A DNA stretch of 64,000 nt. Source: Batrachochytrium dendrobatidis JAM81 (lineage: Eukaryota > Chytridiomycota > Chytridiomycetes > Rhizophydiales). Shown one piece after another: positions 1 through 11,907 of the stretch. A program made the position numbers and the translations under genes. The notes below the pieces were generated by a model. The model made no database searches. It had not been told where the DNA came from and worked only from the letters and a program-made list of their open reading frames with translations. Position 1 is the stretch's first letter. Every line of letters begins with the position of its first letter. The DNA lies in contig NW_006281099.1 in NCBI RefSeq assembly GCF_000203795.2, positions 3,870,532 to 3,934,531 of the forward strand. The letters are read 5' to 3'.

Positions 1-644
1 AGTGTTTTTGAAAGAGCATTTCCTATGAGAAACCAAGGAGATTTATTGGTTTAAAAACTTGCATCAATTTATGGGATGCTTGATTGGAGTGAATGCAGTA
101 GATGGCCGATAAAGCAACGAGCGACCCGTAGTAATAGTTGGAGTGTTTGATAGCAGTAAGTCACAACTACACTGACGATTACCGAGCAACTCTTTCCCAT
201 CGACTTTCAATTGCTCACACATGGCGACCAGTGGAGTGCTGGTGGCAGTTTCAGTAGAGAATACGAACGAGTTTCCTGACAAGAGAAAAGCGAATGCACT
301 CGGTAACCCATTGCAATGTTGACAACTCCCCATATTGATTCTGCCCATGGCCTCCCTCTTACAAATGGTCAATTCACAAGCCCTCACTAACCCTCCCCTC
401 CTTACGCTACACAGCAATTGGCAATCGTCTTGTGAATATTAATGGCAATGATGAATTCCATTTCGACACTCAGCAACCAAGACAACTTCCCGCTCTAGAT
501 CTTGCTAATCGCAATACCACCGCTGTTATATCCACCCCATCTCCTGCTCATTCCATCTCCACTACTGTCTGCTTAGTACTGCCAACTGCTGATTCCGCTT
601 CTTTTACCAACCTTACAACTGTCAATCGCATTTGCAACCGTCAC
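1..644. other. Left-edge region upstream of the ABC transporter
   Basis: No gene here can be named. The first 54 bases read as a short open plus-strand tail ending in TAA, which could be the end of a gene lying outside the window. A minus-strand open frame of 117 codons occupies 64-417 (listed separately). The plus-strand frame used by the ABC transporter is open from 339, but its first ATG is at 645. Confidence 0.4.
64..417 (-). CDS. Possible small protein, unrecognised
   Basis: A single open frame of 117 codons with an ATG at 417 and stop at 64. It contains several cysteines, including a C-x-x-C near residue 33 and a C-x-C near residue 83, and no transmembrane helix or signal peptide I can identify. 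It would be head-to-head with the ABC transporter, whose first ATG is at 645, and would end just after a possible plus-strand gene end at position 54. I recognise no family. It could be a chance frame; only its length, an ATG near a plausible promoter, and the compact gene spacing speak for it. Confidence 0.25.
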   Translation of the reverse strand: MLCSVRRGGLVRACELTICKREAMGRINMGSCQHCNGLPSAFAFLLSGNSFVFSTETATSTPLVAMCEQLKVDGKELLGNRQCSCDLLLSNTPTITTGRSLLYRPSTAFTPIKHPIN

Positions 645-3600
645 ATGGAAACTCCTGCTGTCAAGGCAATGGCTGGACAGTCGAGCAATCAAGACATGGC
701 TGATTCCAGCTCGGATGTTGACAGTGTTGATACAGACGATGCTCTAGAAAACACATAATGAGCTCTCTAATTCATCAAACACTCCCAATCGCAACAGTGA
801 GAGTGGGAATAGTTCTGGATATGCATCGAGTGATGCCAGCAGTGATACCCACCAGCACCCAAACAACCCGCAACAGTCCGACCCTCTTCCAGAGAACACT
901 ACTGACCGTAGAGCCAGCTCTCTTCTACGTCGTAGGAAAAAGAAGCGCAAGAAGCCCAAGTTTTGTCTTTCTACTAGTAATATCATTTCTCAGCTTTTGT
1001 TCATTTGGGTATTTCGATTGGTTCGTCTGTGTCGTCGAGTGTCGGATATCAGAAACATCAACTTTAGTCTGAATGAGTCCGAGACTGCCAAAGCTACTGG
1101 AGACAAGCTTGAATCAATCTGGAATGCTGAAGTGAATCAATCCAACGAGTTGAGTTGTATCATGCATGCATTATCCCTTGCTGTATTACAGCCATATTCA
1201 CGTAAAATACAACACTATCTTGCATTCATTGTTTTGGAACATACAATGAGTGTTTGGTTTCCTACTACACATTGATTACTTTAATGGACACTGTGTCCAT
1301 TAAAGTATGGTCTAAAAATCATTTATTTGATTGTTTCTCAAATTGCATACTGTAAACATCCCTTTATCTGTAATTCAGGTTCAAGTCTGTCTTTGCATAT
1401 GCTTATCAGTCTTTTATTCACATGCTTGACTTGATACATACTATTTTTCAAAAATATTGATATATCTAACATCAATCTGTTTGGATTTTACAGAAAGGCA
1501 TCACTGCTGAGAGCACTTTTTAAAGCATTTGGAAAAATTTATATCCCATTAGCCCTATGGAAAATTTGTTGGGCTGGATTCACCTGGGCAGGTTCATTTT
1601 GGCTTCTTCAATGGATTTTAATGTACCAAGAAGCCAGAGAAACGGCCTCGCCATGGCCTGTTCATCATGCATATATACACACTGCTGGTTTATTTGTCTG
1701 CGCGGTTTTTGCATCGCTCTGTTTCCACCAGCTTACCCTTCAGAATACCAGAATTGGCATTCAGTGCAGAGCTGCTCTTATGGTATTAATTTACCGAAAA
1801 TCACTGCGTTTGAGTTATGTCAAGGGCGGTGTCGGAGATGTAGTCAATCTCATCTCCAACGAGTGCAATCGTATTGCAGAAGCATGTGTCAATTGGCACT
1901 TTTTTTGGTCTGCTGCTTTAGAATGTGTTGTTTTGCTAGCACTTGCGATTGTCGAGATTGGTGTTGCCGCTGTACCCACTCTTGTTTTTGTTTTAGTCGT
2001 TCTTCTTCCGCTGCAATACGCACTTGCTCGATACTCGTCTACTATGTCCTATAGAACAACTGTGCTTGTTACGCAACGAGTTCATCTCATGTCTGAAATT
2101 CTTACCGCAATCAAACTAATCAAATTCTATGCATGGGAGCGATACTACCGAAAGAAAGTAACTCAGATGCGAGAAATGGAGATTCTTGAAATGCGCAAGG
2201 CCCTGCTGACCAAAGTTTCTAGCTTTACCGTTGTATTTATTGCTCCTGTTGTTTCTACTGCTCTGTGCATTGTTACTATGTACAAAACGTCTGGTGTTCC
2301 CAAACCACATGTTGCGTTTACTTTGCTGTCGCTGTTTAATACACTGCGGTACCCACTCGCTTTTTTGCCCAATGCTGAAAGAAGCATTGCAGGTGTGTTG
2401 TTGGATTTGACTAGTTTTGATAATTATTAGCATGCTAACAAGCCAAATTTGAATTCGAATTGTACGAGAGTTTAGCTGCTACCATATCTCTAAAAAAACT
2501 AGAAACCTTTTTTTTACTTCCCGAAGTTGATTTGCCTGGTACTATCGAAGCTAGTCAAAATCCTGACATACTCATGACTATTGAACACGCTGATTTTACA
2601 TGGGACGGTGATCTAGATCATCCTCATATTGTAGACCTATCATTAACATTGCGTCGCAGTCAAGTTATTGGTGTTGTGGGTGATGTTGGATCTGGTCGAT
2701 CGCTTTTGGCTGCCATCATGGGCCAAATCAAACGTACTCAAGGCACAGTTTCATCATATAATTCCACGTTTGGATTCATTCCACAAGAACCTTGGCTTAT
2801 TAATGCTACTTTAAGAGACAATATTCTTTTTGGACTCGAGGTAGATGAAAAGACGTATGCTGATGCGATTCGGTTCTCTGGCTTGACGGATGATTTTCTT
2901 CTTTTGTCTAATGGTGATGAAACCTTTTTGAGTGAATTGAATCTATCGCCTAGTCAGCGACAGCGTATTTCACTTGCTCGCTGCATCTATCATAATCCAA
3001 GTATTGTTCTTATGGAAGATTTTTTGAGCGATTTTGACCAGAATCATGCCAAACGTCTTTTTAAAGAGTGCATTCGTAATCAGATATCGAAAAATCGGTG
3101 TATTGTAATGTTTACTCAACAGAAACACTTTTTACCAGAATGTGACCTGATCCTTGTGCTCAAGGGAGGTAAAGTTGTTGAGCAAGGAACATACCTTGAC
3201 CTTAAAAGCAAAAATGTCAATTTTTCTGCCTGGGTTAGTGATTATGTGCATGTAGAGGACGATCCAACGGGTTTACTTGACCGAATGAATGAAATCAGAC
3301 TGGATCCACAGACTTCGGCACATCCCGAAGCAAAGCAAATTAGTCCTTTGCAGCCTCGTTTGCCAGGCGCTGGTCCGTTTACGCATTTTGCCATGCGTAA
3401 ACGGGCTATGACCAAACCACGTAGTAGTCCTCTGGCACTTGCTCAGCCTATCACGGCTGAAAAGGATGTGGATGCAACTAGTCAAAATACTCTTCGTCAA
3501 TTGATTGAGCGCAATGCTGGATCTATGCAAAACTCACAACTTAACGAGCAAACTATTTCCAAGCTAATTGAGCGTAATCAACTATCCGTTTTGACGGGTA

Positions 3601-6296
3601 ATACATCTCGGCCTCCAGCTAATTTCTCAAACCAAGATATGGTGACACGAACCATTGAAGCCAATCAGCTGACTGTGCATTCTGTGCATGATTTTGATGT
3701 TGCTACGCTTGAGCCTGGAATCTTGAGTGAGACTGCTCAAGGACGAACATGGTGGCTACCCTATAAACAGTTTTTGCAAGAAAAAACTGGACTTTCATTT
3801 GGAATTACGCTTATCACGGGATTTTTTATTGTTCATGGTGTTCGCTTTTTTAGTGGTATGTAACTTGGATATATGTAGATCTAATATCAAAAATACCTTT
3901 TGTTGTATCATTTTTTACTCTTGCTAATGATATTTGGTTATACAGATGCATGGATTATATTTTATGTAGACGACTACTTTAATTCATCGAGCAGCTATTA
4001 TCTGTACTTTTATTGTGCACTCTGTGCTTTAATTGCATTTAGTGTTCTTTTGCGTGGGTTTGCCTTTTCTCGTTTGATTTTGCAAAAAAGCGTTGCATTA
4101 CATGAGCGACTCATTGAGGCAGTCTTACGAGCACCCATGGCATTTTACGATATTACTCCATTGGGGCATATTCTTTCGTTTTTTGCCAAACACTTATTTT
4201 TGATTGACGAGTTTCTTCCTGAAACTGCTCTTCAATTCATGTCGTTTGCCCCTCTTGTGCTTGGAACAATTGTTTTAACAGCTATCGTTGTGCCATGGTT
4301 TTGGGCAACACTGCCAATTTATTTTGTTTTGGGCTGGTTTACAATTCGAACGTGTTTGTCTGTTCAGCGCAAGTTTCAGCTACTGGAAGCAAGCAACAAG
4401 TCACCCATGTTTGCTCATCTTTCAATGACACTGGAAGGACTTTTTTCTATTCGACTCTATAATGTACAAGAGCGATTTGATTTGTTTAATCGCACTCTTA
4501 TTGATGCAGATCATAAAGCTTTATATTCAGTATTGCTTGTCAGAACGTTGATGGCGCTCTGTATTGATCTTATCTCGTCGGTATTCATTTACATTACAGC
4601 ACTCTTTGTTATTCTGTTCCCTGTAAGTCCATCCAAAACGGGCCTGGCTATTTCCAACGCACTTCAACTATTGATATTTGTCCCGTGGTTTATTAAAATG
4701 ACGTTTGAGTTTCATTCGTCCGTGGGCAGTGTTTCATCTGTAATTTATTTTGGCGAGCATGTGCCTCGTGAAGAACGATCGAAACAAACTTGGACTAAAC
4801 CTGACCCCACATGGCCCATGAATGGCGAGATTGAATTTAAAAACATTACTTTGAGGTATCATCGATATGGTGTTGCTGTACTTAAATCCGTTTCGTTCCA
4901 CATTCTTCCCAAGGAGAAAATTGCTATTGTGGGTCGTTCTGGATCGGGTAAAACCACATTGCTCATGTCGCTACTGCGAATTGCTGAACCTGCCGAGGGC
5001 CAAATGATTATTGACGGAATAGATACATCTAATCTAAGTTTGTCAGATTTGCGTAGTCGAATCGCTGTAATTCCGCAAGAGCCGGTCATGCTAACAGGAA
5101 CGATCAGATCGAATTTGGATCCTTTTCAACAATGTACAGACGAAGAGATTTGGAAAGCTCTTAAAAATGTTCATTTAGGTGACAAGATCCAAGAGATGCC
5201 TGCTAAACTTGACACGCCCATTATTGAAAACGGCAAAACATTCAACTTGTCTGAACGGCAGCTTTTTTGTATTGCACGGGCAATTCTCATCAAAACGTCG
5301 ATTGTTGTATTCGATGAGCCAACAACTTCTGTTGATAAGGAGACTGAGCTGCTGCTTCAATCTGTCATTCGTGAGAATTTTTCCGACTGCACAGTCATTG
5401 TTCTTGCAAGTCGGTTTAGGGTCATTGTTCAAATGGATCGAGTGATGGTTATGCACCATGGTAAAGTGGTCGAGTTTGATACCCCACTGGTGTTGATGGA
5501 TAATCCCAAGAGCAAATTCTCATTAATGCTGTCACAGACGGGTGATGTTGACCCAGAAAAATTAAGAGCACTTGCACAAGCAAAGGCAGATGCCAAATCT
5601 TCCAGACTTGCAGCTGCCAATGCCTCCATTGCTGGCTCTGTTGGAAGCAGTACTGAAAGCACGTCGTTTTCTACGCTTATGGATATTGATGAAAGTAAAG
5701 TGTCTGGAATGAATGCGCGAACTAGTGCTGGCAGTCGAAACTCGGCCGCACGACCATCACATATCTCAGGCTGGGATGCTGCATCTATTGCCTACTCAAC
5801 CATGACAAGATCGCGATCGCAAAGCCAGCTTGGTGGTGAACAGTCTTCGATTGTCGAATCGATTGGCAGCCCAACTGTTAAGCAGTCTCCGGCGATGCCT
5901 CGTGCGCTGGGGGAACTGTTTAGTCCATCGATGCGATTACAGTCAAACAATCCTCGTGTATCAACCGCGGATTCTTTGCCATTGTTGAGCATCGCTCGTA
6001 CTACATCCACTCCTTTGCAGTCAAACACTCTATTATGTTCACCTCGAGATACAGCTGCAGAAGGAGCTATAAATGAGTCGACAGTATCTAACCCTACTGC
6101 TGTAGCCTTGCTATTGGAGCGTGGGAAAACATCCCAAACTTCTTGTCTTCCCATAGTAAAACCGGCGATTACCGTATCGCCTATTGCTGAGCTATCTGAA
6201 CCTTTTGTAACGTCTGCTTCTACCAAATCTGCTGGCACAAATGGAGATGTTGACGCTATTCAACCCACCGTCACATCGCCTCTTTCGTCACAATAG
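645..6296 (+). CDS. ABCC (MRP)-type ABC transporter with degenerate ATPase sites
   Basis: Full-length ABC exporter, TMD1-NBD1-TMD2-NBD2, without a clear TMD0, and with a Ser-rich tail of about 270 residues. Exons as I read them: 645-1148, 1494-2392, 2443-3855, 3946-6296; the 50-bp intron 2 has a GCTAAC branch point next to its acceptor. Near 960-1130 an ABCC-like linker (ISQLLFIWVFRLVRL) precedes TMD1. NBD1 has Walker A GDVGSGRS (Lys replaced by Arg), signature LSPSQ instead of LSGGQ, and Walker B ending in MED. NBD2 keeps Walker A GRSGSGKTT and Walker B VFDEP, but its signature reads NLSERQ and the H-loop reads ASRF, without the histidine. Both composite ATP sites therefore look impaired. 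The N-terminal acidic Ser-rich region changes reading frame at about 756, see findings. Membrane location is inferred from the family; the substrate is unknown. Confidence 0.88.
1149..1493 (+). other. Intron 1 of the ABC transporter, 345 bp
   Basis: The intron boundaries restore the reading frame (…NE joined to KASLLRALFKAF) and the acceptor is TTTTACAG. It is the longest intron of this gene and carries at 1189-1210 a copy of the terminal repeat of the transposon family found elsewhere in the window. A short imperfect hairpin (ATGGACACTGTGTCCAT) lies near 1284-1300. Confidence 0.55.
1187..1210 (+). repeat. Terminal-repeat remnant of the MITE family (copy C)
   Basis: The sequence CAGCCATATTCACGTAAAAT preceded by TA matches the left end of the 527-bp elements at 40589 and 43893 with one or two differences. 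No matching right end is visible within the next 300 bp, so this is a truncated copy or solo end inside intron 1 of the ABC transporter. Confidence 0.6.
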
Positions 6297-6601
6297 TAAA
6301 GCAATGCCATGGGTCCGAACCTGTATTTCTCTGGCAACCACTACAGTTTTGCTTTTGAACCAGTCATGGTGCACATTTGATTCCCTTTTGATTTTATTCT
6401 CTACATTACTTCAATGAAAACTTTAATCATATTTTTTGTTGTTTATTCCAATGTGATTTAAATGGGCTGCGTTTCTAATGCAGATAAAACATTCCAAACG
6501 ATTTGGAGCCTCCCATTCGATCAGTGCTGCCCAACGCAGACCTGCACATCTCAACAAGTATAGTTCAAGCCAACAGGCCCATCGTTTAAAAACGAAATAT
6601 A
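6297..6601. other. Intergenic, convergent 3' ends of ABC transporter and UBE2C
   Basis: About 305 bp between the stop codons of two converging genes. AT-rich, with no open frame, repeat or RNA gene that I can support. It presumably holds both 3' untranslated regions. Confidence 0.5.
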
Positions 6602-7489
6602 TTATATATTGCCTGCATTGTAGTGGCTTAAAACATGTGGAATATACTCGGCATCATTTCCCCAAAGCTGGGCGGCCTGCGCATTTAATGGACTATCGTT
6701 ATTTGGCTCTCCCAGCAGACTCTGCAGCGACAGCAGCACTGTTTGAACATTATACACGGCCGACCATTTATCCTAAACAGTGCAAAATCTAATCAGGAAG
6801 CTTGAAAACACCAGTCTTCACTTTCAATACATAAACACATGCCTTGAGAATATCCAAACAAATGTTTCCACTCATGTCGATATTGGGATGATAACAATTC
6901 GATTCGAATTTGACTTGGGGTGCTGTGTAGGGATAGGTGGGAGGAAACTTCATTGACAGTTTAAACTTGAGACCCACATAGGGTGTGTCTTGAGGGCCAA
7001 TGATGGTCGCAATCCATGACATGAGGTTATCGGCTTCAGGAAATGCTGATACGCCAGGTATCTTTGCCATCTTTGAACGAGATTGAGATTCGGACATTGC
7101 AGAGATTAAAAGTGTGAATGCATTCATATTACTAAGCTTGACAACTTACCATGAGTGACATGAGCTCGCTTTGCAGTCTGTTCTCCACCACACCATGCAC
7201 AGGATTGAATAAGCACGAGCACCCAGAGCAAAAGGCGCAGTTCAATGGCAATGACGGTCGTTTCAGTAAATGTTACAGGACAAGAAAAGGTAATATGGCA
7301 ACAAGTCAAGAAAGCAGGTGAGCTGAGACCATCTCATCTATAGTGTTACAGACGGACACTACAAGTAGCAATGTCACTCGAATCAAATGCCTTGAAACTG
7401 CAATTCACTTGCCTTTTTGTAACACCAGAATTATCAGCTACAGTAGGCTTGCTAGATGATACGGTATGGCTTGGAGCAGCAGTGTTCAT
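6602..7489 (-). CDS. UBE2C: Ubiquitin-conjugating enzyme E2 C (UbcH10/UBC11 type)
   Basis: E2 enzyme that in animals and yeasts works with the anaphase-promoting complex. I assemble four coding exons: 7413-7489, 7150-7177, 6843-7070 and 6602-6772, giving 167 residues (human UBE2C has 179). The joined protein has a 26-residue N-terminal extension, the helix [10 protein letters not shown], the block [25 protein letters not shown], the E2 YHPN motif and the active cysteine in GNICLDILK, followed by [19 protein letters not shown] and [10 protein letters not shown]. Two of the three introns use GC donors (AAAAG|GCAAGT and CTCAAG|GCATGT), and exon 2 is only 28 nt. These joins are dictated by the family alignment, so the gene is confident even though no single open frame covers it. 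Confidence 0.9.
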
Positions 7490-7876
7490 GATGGGTGACA
7501 ATAAGTTATAGTAACTAACGGCTGTCGTAACAGTTGATGGGAAAGTGTCCGGGATTCAAAAAATTTCATTTTATTCTCAACTCGCCCAATCTCAAAATAT
7601 TCGATATTTTATTGTATTGTATTCAAACATTTTAGTATATGCTAATGCCAACAAATAAAGAAAAGCAAATAAACACTGGAGCAATGGTAAAGATAAATGG
7701 GTTTGAATCGTACTGGCCACCATCCGAATATCTAAATTCAAATGCAGAAAGCGACAATACGAAAAGTATGAGGGGTTATAGGAGTAAAACAACTAGGCAC
7801 GGTTGACCATCAAAAGTAAAATTAATATAGATTGCCGTCATCCGTCTTTTACAAAATAAAGTGTTGGAAACTTCAA
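7490..7876. other. Intergenic, UBE2C promoter and VTC4 3' region
   Basis: 387 bp between two minus-strand genes. It should contain the UBE2C promoter and the 3' untranslated region of the VTC4-like gene. I see no open frame or repeat worth reporting. Confidence 0.5.
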
Positions 7877-10800
7877 TTAATGCTGGGAAAACTTGAGATA
7901 AAAGTTGATGATAACGGCAAGAAATAGAGAAAACACGAGAACAGTGGGGCCAACACGGTCGTCGTATGGGCCAGCATCGCGGGTACGAATCTTGTGTGCA
8001 CGCCATTGAAACAGCAGCAGAGCATAAATCATAAACATCATCGACACAAGAGTAAAGACCAATCCAGAAATCTGGCCCACTGCATCACCAAAATTGAGAA
8101 GACCGAGTGCAAGGCCACCAAGAACAATGCAGAAATGCAGCCATGAAAGAAAAGTACGTTCGTTGGCAAAAAACACCTTGGGCTCTACACGCACAGGAAG
8201 CGCAATCCGTTTTTGCAAATGTTGAGTAGGAATGCCATTGGCAGTGACTGATGGAGGAGCTTGGAAAATAGATCCCATGCCCATTCCAGTCCACCAATTG
8301 ATTGCGGGCTGTGGCTTGCGTGGTGCACTCGAGCCACGACCAAGAAGTGGAGAGGTTTCTCTAGAATCATCATCATCACACTGATGATCCCTGTTGTTTG
8401 AACCAAAAGTGGATGGACCACCCTCATCAATAAGAACTTCAATACGGTCCTCTCCTGAAGTATCGCTTCCGTTTTTAAGATTAAGTTTAGAACGTTTGGG
8501 GCGAGTTTCAATAAATGTGCTGACACTGGCAGGCCGAGCTGGAGCAGGCTTGCGAATATCTCTGTCCATCTGAGGAAGCCAAAAAGGCAAAAGAGAAACA
8601 CGATTTTCAAGCAGAGTAGACACACCGTGAATAAACTTGGAGAATTTGGGAACCTCTTCAACAAGATGGCTGTTGATCAGCTCTGTGACCCACGCAGGAG
8701 CCTCAGTGCCGTGCTGAGTCTGAAGTTTTACCTCCAAAACGGCATAGGGAAAAGCACATAGATCCTCTTCTGGCAAATGAGAAAAGGGGGCAATGGTGCC
8801 AGCATCCATGCGACGCCAGTTGTCACCAGAACGAGGACGACCAAAGTTGTCCTCTCGAATCATGGTAAGCTCGGTATCAAGAGAAATACGAACACGAGCA
8901 TCTCCAGGCAGTTGGAAAGCAGTGCGATTGTAAAAGGTGCGAACCATGGGTTTCAGTCCCTTGACGCCAACAGTTTGCTGCACCTGAGATGAGAGTGCTT
9001 GGAGCTCCTCAAGATCCTTTTCAGACTTGAGTCCGCGCACGCGCATCTTTTCAATGGTACGATCCATAGTATAGTCACCCTTGAGGTAGGCATTCACGTA
9101 TTTTTCTTTGATAGAAAATCGAGCCTTTATTGAAGTCTCTCCGGTCCAGTCTTCACGATGGGTCTTGCGCTCAACAAAAACCTCGGTTTGATCCATGTTT
9201 CCATACCAACGCAGACGAATAGCTTCAGCACCCTCATGCTTTTCCAAACGACCAAGATATAGATCAAACGAATCGTTATCAAAATAAATTGAAGAAATGG
9301 CTGGATCTGCAGCCTTGCTGTCCTTGGAAGCAAATACAAGAACGGGAAGATTCTTGAGAATGTGAATTTTAACTTCAGTGACATTGTCTGGATGCACCCA
9401 ATACTTGGTTGTGCGACGAACATAGCTTTGCGAAGCGCCAGATGGAGGAGCAGTCTTTGCACTTTTGCCGCCAGTTCGAAGCGTGTCGTAGATACCAGAA
9501 AGGCGAATAATCATGCTGTCAAAGTTTTGCTTGTAAAAGGGCTTTGCGTTTAAACGAACCATGAACATAGTCTTGAGAACATACGATGTATGCTTATCAT
9601 GCTTTTTGAGAATCTAGTTGTAAAGATTGAAAATGTGTTGGTTCAAAAACGATTAGCAACACAGCTGTATTAAAAAACCAACAGGCTATCATGTATACAT
9701 GAGTATAGTTTTGTATCTGAATGCATTGGAGAATAATGAGTAGAATTTGTACTTGAAAAAGCGCAAGATTGAAACCAAGTCATTTCAGATCGTGTTGCTG
9801 ATCTACCCGAAAACAAGGGTCAAAGTATAGAATTGCGGCATCTTGGCCAATCCAACAAAAGAATTCAAAACGTGGTTTGATCAATGTGGAAACAATATGA
9901 ATTGGCCAATGCCGTTAGACGAAAACACGCGAGGGAGTGCCTCGCCATTCCCTCAACATGTCATCATCAACCAATCAAAATTCAGAAAAAGCCACGTGCA
10001 GTCAAAACCAGCGGAGTCTTTAAACTATACTGGAGCATGTTTTGAAATTTTTTTAGGGTAGACAAATTCACAAATATCCACAATCAATCCAATTTGCAAG
10101 AACCATAGAACAGGTGCAAAGCCCCAATTGGTTTCATAGTAATCGATGGCTGATCTGTTTGAGATGCTTAGCTCTGCAGTTACGGGTAAACTGATCCAAC
10201 GCTGAATGAAGAGCCAATCAAAAATGCTAGATTGGACACACCCATCTTGCAACAATGTGACATGGCCATAGCGGTCATCATCAAATTGGCTGAGAAAGGA
10301 AATAACTACAGGCCATTCCATAACTAGTATACGAAAAAAATGACCAGTAGTATTGTCGTATCGACAAATTATAGCAAACATGGTAGATTACCATGATAGA
10401 TTGTGTAACAGAGGCGTATAATGCCGAATGCTCACTCACAATATGTTTGAAAAAAAACAGTGTACACAGTGATGGCAATCATTACCTTTAGGAATCCAGA
10501 GTAATTCAAACGCACAAACTTGGATAGCTCGCCCACCTCGATAGTAATACGCGAGATCTCATCCTCGACAAGCTGGAAACGGCCGTCATCAATCTCTGTG
10601 CCTTCAGCTTCGGAACTCTTGATAACTGCATCGACCGATGTTTCACAATGCTGGACACGGCGACTAAGTTCATCTGCTTTGATCTGGCAAAAAGAGTTTA
10701 CCTATTCAACAGCGAATTGTAATTCCAATTAAGCAGCATGTTAGTAATCCATAGCAGCACTCTTCCAAATCTGCCTGTCAAACATTCTATTTGCCATGCA

Positions 10801-11300
10801 TTGAGGATTTGGTCACTGAAAAGCCAGTTGTCCAATTCAAGGAATTATGCCATGATTAAAAAGGGCGACCACTGCATAAACATCAAAACTCCAACTCACC
10901 TTCTCAAGCTCTCTCTCAAGTGCCTCGACAAACACAGCCTCGTGCTTCTCTGAAAACTGTGCATCTGCCGTTCCAGTCTTGAGTAGATGTTTTAATTCAT
11001 CGTAGTCACTACAAGGCAAATCAAAATCATGTTTGTGTGTTAATATGTAAATAGCCCAATTTGATAAGATGAACAAGTTAGGTTTGTCAAGGAATTCAGA
11101 TGCTATTAGTCTAGTGACTCGCTATGAACCACCAAAAGCCTGGACAACATTGTATAATATAAACCAAGTGCTGATACGGCAACAGCAGTGCAATAAGTAT
11201 ATCCACTGGTATCAACAAACTAAGAATCGCAAGTAACCTACAGATAGTAAAACTTCCACTCTGGATTTAGAGCATTGGTGAGCTGCGTGCCAAACTTCAT
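7877..11300 (-). CDS. VTC4: Vacuolar transporter chaperone 4-like polyphosphate polymerase
   Basis: SPX-VTC-DUF202 protein. Vtc4 is the catalytic subunit that makes polyphosphate from ATP and feeds it into the vacuole; the SPX domain senses inositol pyrophosphates. Exons: 11242-11300, 10900-11008, 10486-10701, 7877-9613. The SPX domain starts [20 protein letters not shown] and continues [12 protein letters not shown]. The polymerase domain has [56 protein letters not shown] and YAVLEVKLQ, the conserved basic and acidic residues of the tunnel domain. An acidic Ser-rich linker leads to a C-terminal DUF202 domain with three membrane helices. The [12 protein letters not shown] block fits Vtc4 better than Vtc2/3, though paralogues cannot be excluded. 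A CACGTG motif lies 91 bp upstream of the start. Confidence 0.88.
9614..10485 (-). other. Large 872-bp intron of the VTC4-like gene with internal open frame
   Basis: The flanking exons join cleanly in phase 0 (LNYSGFLK to [14 protein letters not shown]), so the intron is well supported. It is several times longer than its neighbours. On the same strand it contains an open frame of 118 codons (10025-10381) with a possible start at its internal [10 protein letters not shown] do not recognise that sequence. It may be a nested gene, a cassette exon or chance. Confidence 0.55.
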
Positions 11301-11390
11301 AATTCACTGCTTCACACTGCGAAATTTAAATTTGTCGAGGAAAGCTGATAGTCGCGGGACGGGTTTTGTAGGCAAAACAGCAGCAATGGT

Positions 11391-11396
11391 CACGTG
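11391..11396. promoter_or_regulatory. CACGTG palindrome upstream of VTC4
   Basis: The motif reads GTCACGTGAT and lies 91 bp upstream of the VTC4 start codon. In budding yeast the bHLH factor Pho4 controls VTC genes through CACGTG, and Cbf1 binds the longer RTCACGTG. Either could apply here. The link is inference from motif and position. Confidence 0.5.
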
Positions 11397-11907
11397 ATTT
11401 ATGCATTTACTTGCTTGGTAAATCCAATCTTGAATATCAGTTCCTCATTACTAGCATGTCTATACAATACCGCAGCTTAAATAGGAATCAACATAACCAG
11501 TTCTTTTTGACTCCATCAAGCTGAAACTTGATGCTTTTTTGGCTGTATGCTCATCAAAACTACAACTAGCATTGAGGAGCCTCGTTTGAAGTGGCACAGT
11601 CGAGCGCGTCCAACAAGGTTCTGAAACACGCTGAAATCAATCTAGTGACAAAAGGGATGATAATGGAAATAAATGAAAAGCTGTCAGTAACCATTGCCGT
11701 CAATGATCATGTATTTGGGAATTGTTCACGTAAAATTCATTCAACTGCACTTTTGTGTGATGGATTAGGTTGCTTTCTTGATGTTGTTTTGCATATCTCA
11801 GTAAATTATGTGTTGATTTGAATGGCATGATCATCTATTAATAGTTTTTCCTGGATCTCAGTCAGCTTACTAAACAACCTGCTGATTCTCTTGATTCAAT
11901 ACAGTAC

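Noticed and set aside
744..986. 80-codon minus-strand frame
   Set aside because: It is antisense to the Ser- and Arg/Lys-rich N-terminal coding part of the ABC transporter and shows only the complement of that composition.
1284..1302. Perfect short hairpin in ABC intron 1 as a possible RNA element
   Set aside because: A single small stem without conserved context; such hairpins occur by chance in AT-rich introns.
5792..6238. 148-codon minus-strand frame
   Set aside because: Antisense shadow of the Ser-rich tail of the ABC transporter; no start context, intron or motif supports it.
8185..8664. 159-codon minus-strand frame
   Set aside because: Alternative frame within the VTC4 exon, with no independent motif.
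11591..11821. 76-codon plus-strand frame upstream of the F-box gene
   Set aside because: No recognisable domain, no convincing ATG, and no adjoining exon; kept only as part of the intergenic description.
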